Assembly (NCBI GenBank): GCA_902800255.1
Contig: CADCDV010000018.1
Coordinates: 1-14,425, forward strand
DNA from: an uncultured Erysipelotrichaceae bacterium
GTDB taxonomy: Bacteria > Bacillota_I > Bacilli_A > RFN20 > CAG-826
Direction of reading: 5' to 3'
Length of the DNA stretch: 14,425 nucleotides
Shown: piece after piece, positions 6,315-13,858 of the stretch
How positions within the stretch are numbered: position 1 is the first letter of the stretch
Layout of the letters: each line of letters begins with the position of its first letter
Notes under the pieces: generated by a model
Databases searched by the model: none
What the model was told of the DNA's origin: nothing
What the model saw: only the letters and a program-made list of their open reading frames with translations
Translations under genes and position numbers: made by a program

Positions 6315-9300
6315 TTGGAGACACCAGAAACCACAACAAAACTATCAAGCTTACGCAGAACGACATTCGGTCAGTTCATGCGTGAGAAGTGCTCCTTCCT
6401 GTTTAACATCAGGAGTCTTTTCTATTTCTTCTGGTTCGTCTTCTTCATCGGCATGGCCTGGATGGCCTATGGCCTTGTGAATAACTCCTTCACCCAGTTC
6501 TACCCATGGACCGACTACTTCGGTCAGTACGTCACGATGACCTTCTATTACCATGACGTTTGGCATGGTTTCTTTAGAACCGGATATTTTGAGCTCTATT
6601 CGCCAAATACATATCTTGGTTCGGACAACATCGGTTCGAATTCTTACTATGGCTTATTCGATCCGTTCCTTTTCATCTGTTACTTATTCCCACGTTCCTG
6701 GATTCCTCAGACCTTTGCTTTAGCGACCATGGTCAAAGGAGCGGTAGGGGCGCCTTCCTTCGTTTCTAGCGCATTCACTTTCCCTCTCATCCTCTTAGGC
6801 ATTGAGAAAATCATCAAAGAAAGAAAGCCGATGACGTTAATCATAGGATTATTCCTTTTAGGAATCATCTCGTTCTTCTTCCTCGTTGTCGCTTGCGTTT
6901 GGGGCGTTATCTATGCCTTGTGGCGTTTCTTCTGGACCATCAAAAAGAGGAACGCCAAAGAGAACATCATGGTCATCGTCCTTGGTGTCGCTGGTTTTGC
7001 TATTGGTATAGCTCTATCGGCATGGACGCTTCTCCCATCCGTCAGAGAATCCGCTCTCTCAGGAAGAACTTCCTCAATTGGCAAAGGCTATTTGGACGCT
7101 ATTCTTAGAGCCTTCAAAGACAAAGATTTCAAGACAGTTCTTGGATATCTCTTCGAGCCTGTTGGACGTAACCCAATCAGAGAGATGCAGGCCCTACAGG
7201 CTTTCTTCTATCCAACCATTGGTTATATTGAGCTTCCTCTTGCTGGAAGCGGTTATGACTCCTGGACTTCTAATGCCTTCATCTACACACCTTTGGTGGT
7301 GCTCTTCTTCATCGCTTTCGTTAATTCGATTAGGAACAAGAAGGTCGGCGAGATAATCGCTGTTCTCCTTTGCGCCTACCTCATGCTCACCAACTTGGCC
7401 TACTACATGTTCTACGCCTTCACGGGCGATGGATATGGACGTTGGTTCATCGTTCTTGTGCCGTGCGCCATATATTACGCATGCCGAGAGCTTGACCACA
7501 TCAAAGAAGAGAAGAAGTGGGTCATCTTTAGTGGCGCCTTCCTCGCTCTTGCTTTGGCAATGATGACCTGGATCTTAACCATCATCTTCGTTCAGGATCA
7601 GCATTATGACGACTGGTTTGATCCGTATTGGCCAACAAACCTTAGTTATGTCCCATACCAAATCAGAGGCAGAGACGGAATCATCAGGACATGCTTATGG
7701 ATCGTTTTCTATCAGCTTGCCATGGATATGATTGTCGGCATGGTCATCTTCTTCATGAAGAACCATAAGCATTTGAATAAGGTTTTGCTGGGGATAATTG
7801 CCACAGAAACCATTCTTTGGGGCAACATGTCATTCGTCTATAAAGGCACTTGGAGTTTCAAGTGGTGGAACGGCGGAGAAGAGACTAGAACCACATTGAC
7901 CTCCTTTGGCGAGAAACTTTTGGAAGATGATCCTGGATACTATAGGACCTACTACGATGATATCCGCGATAGGAACACCCCATACATCTGGCACACGAAT
8001 GGATGCGCGACTTTCCATTCCCTTTTCAACTACGACGTCGCTCAACTCTCCAGCTACATCGGAGCGAATAGACCACTTGAGTCCAGAGGCGAGAAATATG
8101 CCTATGGTGAAGAATACACTTCCAAATCATGGTCCGCTTTCTATGGTCACAAACGTTTCGGCGTCGATATCGCTTTGTCGATGAAATACTACGCCATCGC
8201 TCTCGAACGTTATGGCAAATGGGAAGGCGTCGCTGATAACGTCCCATGGGGATCTGAGATTGTCTATGGCGACAATAGTACCGTCTTCCGTCTCTACAAG
8301 AACCCATACGTCGAGAAAATGAAGCTTGGCCACGCCGTTGACCACGTCTATAAACGAAACGTTAAGGAGAACACTTTCGGCCAAGGTGATGATTTCTTGA
8401 GCGTGAGCGAAAGCGGACATATAACCGGGAACTACGTAGAACTTTTAAGAAACGATGAGATCCTTATGACTGGCGCCATCCTTGAGGATGCAGATGCTGA
8501 CGCTCTCATCGCCGAAGATTCTTCGTTCCACTTAGACACCCCAGAAAAGAGAAACTCATTGTTCACCGATGTCTCCTACAAAGGCCAAATCTATGAATGC
8601 AGCACCCCAGACCCAACCAGCAATAAGTTCGAGTGGTGGGGAACCGGCCAAGGCCGTGAGGGCCCAGGCTATTTCGCCGACATCATTGATAAAGGCACAG
8701 CGAGCACTTGGTTAACAACCCAGACCAGATGGGTCGATGAAAAAGGCAACTACGTCACTACAAAAGACGGATTCTATCCAAACAGGGATTTCAAATACAA
8801 AGGCGACTCCGACGTCGTTGCTTTGACACCTGAAAATGGTGACAAGTATTTCAACGAGGATTGGAATGGAGCCTGCTTCTCGCTTGATTACAAACTCCAA
8901 GGCGATAGATACAAGACCAGAGTTTACATGATCGGCGACAGAAAGAACGCTAACGGAGAGATCGAGGAGAACGTTCTTTTGAGCTATGAATACTGGGCCC
9001 TTGATAACATCGTTGGCTACCGCATCGGCGGCACTTACTCCTACGACATCTTCCAGATGTATCCAGAGGGAAGGGTCAAATACATTTGCTTCAACGCGAA
9101 ACCAAGTGATTTTGCCGAAGGCACTTTCCCTGCAAGCGTCCACATCCACAAATCCGAAAGAAGCACGATGGAGGCCGCGTTCAACCATATCAGTGATGAC
9201 GAGCACAATCTCACGAACGTTGAATACGCGAAGAACAAGTTCACCTTTGAGAGTAACTTCCCAACCAATAAGGTTGTTACCACTTCAGTTGGCTATGATG

Positions 9301-9632
9301 CCGGTTGGAGCGTTAAGGCTACCGACGAACAAGGCAATGTCACCTATCCAAAGATGCTTAAGGTCAATGGAGGCTTAGTTGGCTTCGTTGCTCCAGCAGG
9401 AAAGATTTCCTATGAGCTTACTTACCTCACCCCATATCTCAAGCTTGGTGCGTTTGGCTCAAGCGCAGCCTGGTTCGTTGTGGCTGGTTACTCTATGGTG
9501 ACCTTCGCCATCGAGATCAAAAAGAAGAGGAACGAGTCGATGTCAGTGGAAGTCGCTAAAGAAGGCGAACCTTCAACCAGCGAGCCTCTAAAAGAAAAAG
9601 AGAGCGAGATTCCTTCGCCCTCTGAATCTTAA
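6315..9632 (+). CDS. YfhO-family large membrane protein
   Basis: This 1105-residue protein resembles the YfhO family, GT-C-like membrane proteins that in some Bacillota help glycosylate lipoteichoic acid. A hydrophobic N-terminal half with about ten membrane segments lies within residues 33-510. The early loop carries family-like DYFGQYV and YYGLFDPFLF motifs. A long extracytoplasmic region of about 530 residues follows, then one last helix near 1043-1064 and a charged cytoplasmic tail ending in a Lys/Glu/Ser/Pro stretch. It starts at TTG with AGGAG 6 bases upstream. The next in-frame ATG is at M22, inside the cytoplasmic N-terminus. Between about 141 and 150 the usual helix pair seems shortened (see findings). 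It lies 9 bases after the PII gene, so it is in the same operon. The exact substrate is unknown. Its tail codons contain the terminator of the opposite operon. Confidence 0.82.
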   Translation: METPETTTKLSSLRRTTFGQFMREKCSFLFNIRSLFYFFWFVFFIGMAWMAYGLVNNSFTQFYPWTDYFGQYVTMTFYYHDVWHGFFRTGYFELYSPNTYLGSDNIGSNSYYGLFDPFLFICYLFPRSWIPQTFALATMVKGAVGAPSFVSSAFTFPLILLGIEKIIKERKPMTLIIGLFLLGIISFFFLVVACVWGVIYALWRFFWTIKKRNAKENIMVIVLGVAGFAIGIALSAWTLLPSVRESALSGRTSSIGKGYLDAILRAFKDKDFKTVLGYLFEPVGRNPIREMQALQAFFYPTIGYIELPLAGSGYDSWTSNAFIYTPLVVLFFIAFVNSIRNKKVGEIIAVLLCAYLMLTNLAYYMFYAFTGDGYGRWFIVLVPCAIYYACRELDHIKEEKKWVIFSGAFLALALAMMTWILTIIFVQDQHYDDWFDPYWPTNLSYVPYQIRGRDGIIRTCLWIVFYQLAMDMIVGMVIFFMKNHKHLNKVLLGIIATETILWGNMSFVYKGTWSFKWWNGGEETRTTLTSFGEKLLEDDPGYYRTYYDDIRDRNTPYIWHTNGCATFHSLFNYDVAQLSSYIGANRPLESRGEKYAYGEEYTSKSWSAFYGHKRFGVDIALSMKYYAIALERYGKWEGVADNVPWGSEIVYGDNSTVFRLYKNPYVEKMKLGHAVDHVYKRNVKENTFGQGDDFLSVSESGHITGNYVELLRNDEILMTGAILEDADADALIAEDSSFHLDTPEKRNSLFTDVSYKGQIYECSTPDPTSNKFEWWGTGQGREGPGYFADIIDKGTASTWLTTQTRWVDEKGNYVTTKDGFYPNRDFKYKGDSDVVALTPENGDKYFNEDWNGACFSLDYKLQGDRYKTRVYMIGDRKNANGEIEENVLLSYEYWALDNIVGYRIGGTYSYDIFQMYPEGRVKYICFNAKPSDFAEGTFPASVHIHKSERSTMEAAFNHISDDEHNLTNVEYAKNKFTFESNFPTNKVVTTSVGYDAGWSVKATDEQGNVTYPKMLKVNGGLVGFVAPAGKISYELTYLTPYLKLGAFGSSAAWFVVAGYSMVTFAIEIKKKRNESMSVEVAKEGEPSTSEPLKEKESEIPSPSES
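9590..9622 (-). terminator. Intrinsic terminator of the dnaX-rsmI operon, inside the yfhO 3' end
   Basis: Read on the - strand, GAGGGCGA (9622-9615) pairs with TCGCTCTC (9607-9600) over 8 base pairs with one G-U pair. The 7-base loop is followed by TTTTTCTTTT (9599-9590). It lies just after the rsmI stop at 9629 and within the codons for the Lys/Glu/Ser-rich tail of YfhO. Confidence 0.75.
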
Positions 9633-10489
9633 TCCTTGAAGTTCTTAAGGTAGAGATCATAAACGACATTCTTCGGGATGTCGTTTTCTTTTGCGGTTTC
9701 TTTAATCGCTTCCTTGGAGGAAAGGGTTTTGAGTTTTTCCTTCAAAATCTCAACGATTTCCTCATTTGAAATGGTTTTTGCAGCGGATTTTTGCTTTTCG
9801 ACGATGATAACCATCTCTCCGATGAGGGTGTTTTCATCGAGTTCTGCCATCTCACCTAAAGTGCCTCTGATATATTCTTCGTGTTGCTTGGTGAGCTCTC
9901 TAGCGATGACGGCTTTACGGTCTTCTCCAAGGATGGAGGACATGTCTTTGAGAGTGGCACCAATACGGTGAGGCGCTTCATAGAAGACAATAGTATCTTC
10001 CCTATTCTTAAGAGACTCGAGTTCTTTCTTTCTGGCGGATGGTTTGCTTGGGAGGAAACCATAGAAGTAGAAGTGGTCGGCTTCAAGGCCCGAGCCAACA
10101 AGGCCACAGATAGCTGCGCTAGGACCATTGACGACAGAGACTTTGATTCCCGCTTCGATGCAGCGCTTTGTGAGCCTTTCGCCTGGGTCGCTGACGGTTG
10201 GATAACCGGCATCGGACATATAGGCGATCTTCTTTCCTTCTTTTAGAAGGGAGATGATCTTTTGTGAGGCTTCTTCTTCGTTATGCTCGTGGCAAGAGAT
10301 GAACTGTTTGTCTAAGCCGAACTTCTTCAAAAGGGAACCGCTGTTACGAGTGTCTTCGCAAGCGACGTAATCGATTTCTTTAAGCACTTCCAAAGCCCTT
10401 GGAGTCATTTCTCCGAGGTTTCCTATTGGAGTGGCAATCAAATACAAAAGAGGACTGTTGCCAAAGAAATTAAGCTCGCGGTTTATCAT
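9629..10489 (-). CDS. rsmI: 16S rRNA (cytidine1402-2'-O)-methyltransferase
   Basis: This 286-residue tetrapyrrole-methylase-fold enzyme uses S-adenosylmethionine to methylate the ribose 2'-O of C1402 in 16S rRNA. Family motifs are clear: LYLIATPIGNL near 15-25, ACEDTRNSG near 43-51, the glycine-rich YMSDAGYPTVSDPG near 89-102, and VFYEAPHRI. A C-terminal helical region follows (SSKEAIKETAKENDIPK). Length is normal. It is the last gene of the - strand operon, and its start overlaps the ricT end by 20 bases. The nearest purine-rich site (GGAAGG) is about 13 bases upstream, longer than usual, so initiation may depend on coupling to ricT. The stop codon overlaps that of yfhO on the other strand (TTAA, 9629-9632). 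Confidence 0.94.
   Translation of the reverse strand: MINRELNFFGNSPLLYLIATPIGNLGEMTPRALEVLKEIDYVACEDTRNSGSLLKKFGLDKQFISCHEHNEEEASQKIISLLKEGKKIAYMSDAGYPTVSDPGERLTKRCIEAGIKVSVVNGPSAAICGLVGSGLEADHFYFYGFLPSKPSARKKELESLKNREDTIVFYEAPHRIGATLKDMSSILGEDRKAVIARELTKQHEEYIRGTLGEMAELDENTLIGEMVIIVEKQKSAAKTISNEEIVEILKEKLKTLSSKEAIKETAKENDIPKNVVYDLYLKNFKD
9661..9692 (+). terminator. Intrinsic terminator of the rluA-yfhO operon, inside the rsmI 3' end
   Basis: AAACGACATTC (9661-9671) pairs with GGATGTCGTTT (9676-9686) over 11 base pairs with one G-U pair. The loop is the very stable C(TTCG)G tetraloop, followed by TCTTTT. It begins 28 bases after the yfhO stop and lies within the last codons of rsmI on the other strand (around KENDIPKNVVYD). 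Confidence 0.8.
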
Positions 10490-11345
10490 TGCGGCGATCG
10501 TGCCTTCCCTGATGAGGGTTCTTGGTAAGTTCGTTATATTCGTCTAGCGACAAATAAGCGACATCAAGCTCAGTCTTGAGTTTGATGGTCTGAGAAATAA
10601 TATTGAAAGAATCAACGACGTAGTCGGTTCCGTTATATTTCACAGGGGTTCCTGGACGAGGGAAGTTCTTTCTGGCTTCGGTATAGAGATCGTCTTCGTA
10701 GTTAAGGCAGCAGATGAGTTTGCCACACTGTCCAGAAAGCTTAGGAATGTTAAGGGTAAGCATCTGGTTCTTGGCTTTTGAAATGGCAATGCCATCAAAC
10801 TGGTTAAGGAAGGTTGAACAGCAAAGAGGAAGTCCACATGTTCCAATGCCGCCGACCATCTTGGCTTTGTCGCGTGGTGCTAACTGGTGAAGCTCGATGC
10901 GGCACTTAAGCTGTGGGGCAAGGACGTGAAGAAGCTCACGGAAATCGACACGGTTATCCGCGGTGTAGGTGATGGTGACCTTCGCTCCGTCTAAGGTGTA
11001 CTGGGCGGAAAGAAGTCTCATTGGAAGATCGAGTCTTGTGACTTCTTTCTGGGTGATCTTAAGAGCGATATCCGCTTCTTTCTTGCTCATCTCATAGTCT
11101 TCGAGATCAAGGCTAGTTGGTCTACGGATGATTGGTTTGAGCTCTAAGCCGGATTTATAGGCGCTTGTAGGTTTGAGGGCAACGGAAATCTCGCCAAGCT
11201 CAAGGCCTGAGACTGTTTCGACGACGACTTTGTCGCCAATCGCTAAAGTATCGTCATCGGTGCCGAAATAATAGGCTTTGCTGGCACCAGCGAAACTGAC
11301 TCCGATGAAATATTTATATGTGCTCATGATTTCGTCTTTATTCAT
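10470..11345 (-). CDS. ricT: PSP1-domain protein RicT (YaaT)
   Basis: This 291-residue protein is the RicT/YaaT member of the PSP1 family. In Bacillus subtilis it acts in the cytoplasm with RicA and RicF as an iron-sulfur protein complex that assists RNase Y-dependent mRNA processing and affects competence, biofilm and sporulation. The cluster-type cysteines are conserved: C170, C175 and C176 in GTCGLPLCC, and C207, C212 and C213 in QCGKLICC. The C-terminus is a basic, disordered tail (HQGRHDRRNDKPRA). Its start overlaps the holB stop as ATGA. A second in-frame ATG (M7, before STYKYFIGV) is a possible alternative start, and neither has an ideal ribosome site. RicA and RicF are not in the window. 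Position between holB and rsmI follows the Bacillus order, but yabA is missing. Confidence 0.92.
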   Translation of the reverse strand: MNKDEIMSTYKYFIGVSFAGASKAYYFGTDDDTLAIGDKVVVETVSGLELGEISVALKPTSAYKSGLELKPIIRRPTSLDLEDYEMSKKEADIALKITQKEVTRLDLPMRLLSAQYTLDGAKVTITYTADNRVDFRELLHVLAPQLKCRIELHQLAPRDKAKMVGGIGTCGLPLCCSTFLNQFDGIAISKAKNQMLTLNIPKLSGQCGKLICCLNYEDDLYTEARKNFPRPGTPVKYNGTDYVVDSFNIISQTIKLKTELDVAYLSLDEYNELTKNPHQGRHDRRNDKPRA

Positions 11346-12322
11346 ATGGTGAATTCCTTGGTGATGTAGTTGATGAGGTGCTCTATGAGCAGAGCGGTGT
11401 TTATATTGAGCTCAAGATGGTTTCTGACCTTCATGATCTCTAAGAGGCTTTCCTCAAGGTGTGACCACTTTTTGAGAGGCTCAATAAGTTTAACATAAGA
11501 AGAAAGCAAAGGCGTTTGGTTTTGTTTGAGGGAGATTAAGTCCTTAAACGCGAGAGAAAGCATGTCTAAGAAGTAACGGGCTTTCTTCTTATCGAGATCA
11601 GGGATGATGCCCTTTTCAAAGAGATAACAAGCTTCGCTTCTTGTTTTGGAGAGGGCTTCGAGGGCTAAGATGAAAGATTCTTTAGCGTTCTTATATTCAG
11701 CGGTCTTCGATTCTTCAAGAACGAGGGGAGCGCTGTTAGAGAAATAGGAAATGAGTTCCGCGTCCTCAAGGGAAACGCCTTCATTAACGGATTCCGTAAT
11801 GACTTCTTCTCTTGGTGAAAGAAGCATTCTCATACACTGGCAACGGGAGATGATTGTCGGTAAGACTTTCGCCTCATTTTCAGTGGTCAATATAGCGAAA
11901 GTATGGGTCGGAGGTTCTTCCAAAAACTTAAGCAAGGAGTTGATCGCTTCCACGCTCATGGATTCCACGAGATGGATGATATAAATCATGATTCCCTTGG
12001 ATTCTGTAGGGGTTTTTGAGAAATCTTCGACGACGTTTTCGACCTCTTCCTTCTTAATTCCGTCCTCTTCTTCGCCAAGGATGTGGAAGTCCATATAGGT
12101 GCCATGGTCGATACGGCCACAGCTTCTGCACTCTTCGCAAGCAAGAGGATTTGGATGATCGCAGATAAGGCTCTTGGCCATGTATTTGGCGGTTTCGAGT
12201 AGAGGAGTCCCAGATTCGCCACATAAAAGATATGCGTGCGCTAAACGTTTGTTCGCGATGGCGTTCGCAAAGGTTCTATATACAAGCGGTTGTTTCTTCT
12301 CTAGGTAATCGCCGAATCTCAT
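11342..12322 (-). CDS. holB: DNA polymerase III delta' subunit
   Basis: This 326-residue AAA+ clamp-loader subunit works with tau/gamma (DnaX) and delta to place the beta clamp on DNA. The zinc module has four cysteines, C54, C62, C65 and C68 (ICDHPNPLACEECRSC). The SRC motif is S159-R160-C161 in IISRCQ, and LLKFLEEPP is the usual helix of the family. The Walker A region is degenerate (GESGTPLL at 35-42, no lysine), so it should not bind ATP as a motor. This is common for delta' subunits, which act as a rigid partner. The C-terminal half is more divergent. It overlaps tmk upstream by 4 bases and ricT downstream by 4 bases. The dnaX gene is in the same operon, so two clamp-loader parts are co-expressed. 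Confidence 0.92.
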   Translation of the reverse strand: MRFGDYLEKKQPLVYRTFANAIANKRLAHAYLLCGESGTPLLETAKYMAKSLICDHPNPLACEECRSCGRIDHGTYMDFHILGEEEDGIKKEEVENVVEDFSKTPTESKGIMIYIIHLVESMSVEAINSLLKFLEEPPTHTFAILTTENEAKVLPTIISRCQCMRMLLSPREEVITESVNEGVSLEDAELISYFSNSAPLVLEESKTAEYKNAKESFILALEALSKTRSEACYLFEKGIIPDLDKKKARYFLDMLSLAFKDLISLKQNQTPLLSSYVKLIEPLKKWSHLEESLLEIMKVRNHLELNINTALLIEHLINYITKEFTI

Positions 12323-12939
12323 TTATTTAACCTATCTTCGATGGCTTTATAAGACTCTTCAAAGACTTCGTCTGGGCCCTTCGAGGCGTCGATGATGACA
12401 AACCTCTCAGGGAACTTCTTCGCAAGTTCATGGAATGAATCGCGGACTTTGTTATGGAAGGCAAGCTTCTCAACATCGAGGCGGTTCACTTCTCTTTGGC
12501 TATTCGCGGCAATTCTCGCTAAACCCTCTTCTGGTTTGATGTCGAAGAGGATCGTGAGGTCAGGAAGCATTCCCTCAGTCGCGAAAAGGTTCATGTTATA
12601 GACATTATCGATTCCGATTTCACGGGCTCCGCCTTGATAGGCGAGAGATGAATCGATGAAACGGTCGCAGAGGACAAGCTTTCCTTCTTTAAGAGCAGGA
12701 ATGACTTTCTCAACTAAGTGCTGACGGCGGCTTGCGGCATATAAAAGAGCCTCGGTGCGAGGATCCATGGCCGTGTTCTTCTTGTCGAGGATGACGTTTC
12801 TGATTTCTTCGGCGATAGGGGTGCCGCCTGGTTCTCTAGTCAAAACGATTTCATATCCTTCGGAAGTGAGTTTCTCGACGATTCTTTTTATGGCTGTGCT
12901 TTTGCCAGCGCCTTCTCCGCCTTCAAATGTGATGAACAT
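12319..12939 (-). CDS. tmk: Thymidylate kinase
   Basis: This 206-residue kinase phosphorylates dTMP to dTDP with ATP in the cytoplasm and is essential for DNA precursor supply. The P-loop is GGEGAGKST at 7-15. TREPGGTPIAEEIR near 34-47 binds the nucleotide, CDRFIDSSLAYQG near 91-103 carries the DR motif, and the lid region near 145-155 contains QREVNRLD. Length and motif order are those of bacterial Tmk. It starts one base after the recR stop, with an AAGGAAG-type ribosome site in the end of recR, and its stop overlaps the holB start by 4 bases. In Bacillus subtilis other genes lie between recR and tmk and between tmk and holB; here they are absent. Confidence 0.95.
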   Translation of the reverse strand: MFITFEGGEGAGKSTAIKRIVEKLTSEGYEIVLTREPGGTPIAEEIRNVILDKKNTAMDPRTEALLYAASRRQHLVEKVIPALKEGKLVLCDRFIDSSLAYQGGAREIGIDNVYNMNLFATEGMLPDLTILFDIKPEEGLARIAANSQREVNRLDVEKLAFHNKVRDSFHELAKKFPERFVIIDASKGPDEVFEESYKAIEDRLNK

Positions 12940-12940
12940 A

Positions 12941-13537
12941 TTAGATCTTCTTCCTTCCTTCGAATGCTTTTGACAGAGTCAAAGCGTCCGCATAATCAAG
13001 GGATGAGCCCATTGGTAAGCCATAACCTAATCTCGTGATGCTTGGGACCACGCCATCAAGGACTTTGGCGATGAATAAAGCGGTGGTCTCGCCATCGATT
13101 GTTGGGTTAGTGGCAATGATGACTTCAGTAGCCTCGTTCTCTTTGACGCGATCAAGAAGAGACTTGATGTTCAGATCATCAGGTCCGATTCCGTGGCTAG
13201 GGGAGACGACTCCTCCAAGCACATGGAAAACTCCATCAAAGGAATTCATTTTCTCAATCGCCAAAGCGTCTTTGGCTTCGCTTACGACGCAGATGGTTTT
13301 CTTATTCCGTGCGGGATTTGCACAGATTTCGCATTTTTCATCCTCGGTATAAAGCCCACAAACAGGGCATGGATGAATGTTTGAGGAAACGTCTTTGATG
13401 GCCTTCACAAAATCATCCCGGTCTTCTTCTTTCATGCGAAGTACGGCATAGGCCATACGCTCAGCGCTTTTGACGCCGACGCCGGGAAGCTTGCTGAATG
13501 ACTCAATTAATTCGGTCAAAGAGCGGAGTTCTTTCAT
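12941..13537 (-). CDS. recR: Recombination mediator protein RecR
   Basis: This 198-residue protein acts with RecF and RecO to load RecA on gapped DNA. A helix-hairpin-helix lies near residues 12-30 (FSKLPGVGVKSAERMA). The zinc finger has C57, C60, C69 and C72 (CPVCG...CEIC). A Toprim domain begins at VVSEAKD (E87) and includes LGGVVSPSHGIGPDDL. The C-terminal stretch GSSLDYADALTLSKAFEGR is the usual RecR end. Length is standard. The ATG shares one base with the ybaB stop (TAATG), the classic dnaX-ybaB-recR layout, in which the neighbours point to replication-linked repair. Confidence 0.96.
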   Translation of the reverse strand: MKELRSLTELIESFSKLPGVGVKSAERMAYAVLRMKEEDRDDFVKAIKDVSSNIHPCPVCGLYTEDEKCEICANPARNKKTICVVSEAKDALAIEKMNSFDGVFHVLGGVVSPSHGIGPDDLNIKSLLDRVKENEATEVIIATNPTIDGETTALFIAKVLDGVVPSITRLGYGLPMGSSLDYADALTLSKAFEGRKKI

Positions 13538-13842
13538 TAGAATCCGAGGACTCCTCTTTGTCCGGTGACTCTCTCTTCGATGGCATCGCTCTCAGCCTGG
13601 ACTTTGTCATAGGCTTCGTTGATGGCCATGGCGAGGGTCTCTTCAACCATCTCTTCGTTATCAGCGGATAACGCGTCTTTGTCGATCTTGACGGCCTTGA
13701 TCTTTCTGTCGCCCATGATGGTGACTTCGATGATGCCGGCTTTCTTGACGACAAACTCTTTGGTGGCTAATTCTTCGTGGGCTTTCTTAAGCTCGCGTTC
13801 CATTCTTTTAGCATTAGCTAACATTTGCTGCATTGGGTTCAT
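13537..13842 (-). CDS. YbaB/EbfC nucleoid-associated protein
   Basis: This 101-residue protein is of the YbaB/EbfC family, a small dimeric DNA-binding protein of the nucleoid. The N-terminus MNPMQQMLANAKRMERELKKAHEEL forms a long amphipathic helix. It is followed by a short beta core (IIEVTIMGDRKIKAVKID) and a C-terminal helix (EETLAMAINEAYDKV), as in the family. The ATG at 13842 has AAGGAGAGG seven bases upstream, just overlapping the dnaX stop. The next gene, recR, starts on its stop codon. Position between dnaX and recR is the conserved bacterial arrangement. The exact role in this organism is unknown. Confidence 0.94.
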   Translation of the reverse strand: MNPMQQMLANAKRMERELKKAHEELATKEFVVKKAGIIEVTIMGDRKIKAVKIDKDALSADNEEMVEETLAMAINEAYDKVQAESDAIEERVTGQRGVLGF

Positions 13843-13849
13843 ATTATTA

Positions 13850-13858
13850 CCTCTCCTT
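13850..13858 (-). promoter_or_regulatory. Ribosome binding site for ybaB
   Basis: AAGGAGAGG on the - strand overlaps the TAA of dnaX and lies 7 bases before the ybaB ATG. It sets the start of ybaB and is one of the strongest sites on this strand. Confidence 0.75.

Noticed and set aside
8712..9206. A 164-codon open frame on the - strand opposite yfhO
   Set aside because: It is a shadow of the yfhO codons; its valine- and serine-rich translation shows no family features and no start signal.
11342..12322. Missing Walker A lysine in HolB as a sign of a broken gene
   Set aside because: Delta' subunits often have degenerate P-loops; the zinc cysteines and SRC motif are intact and the length is normal.
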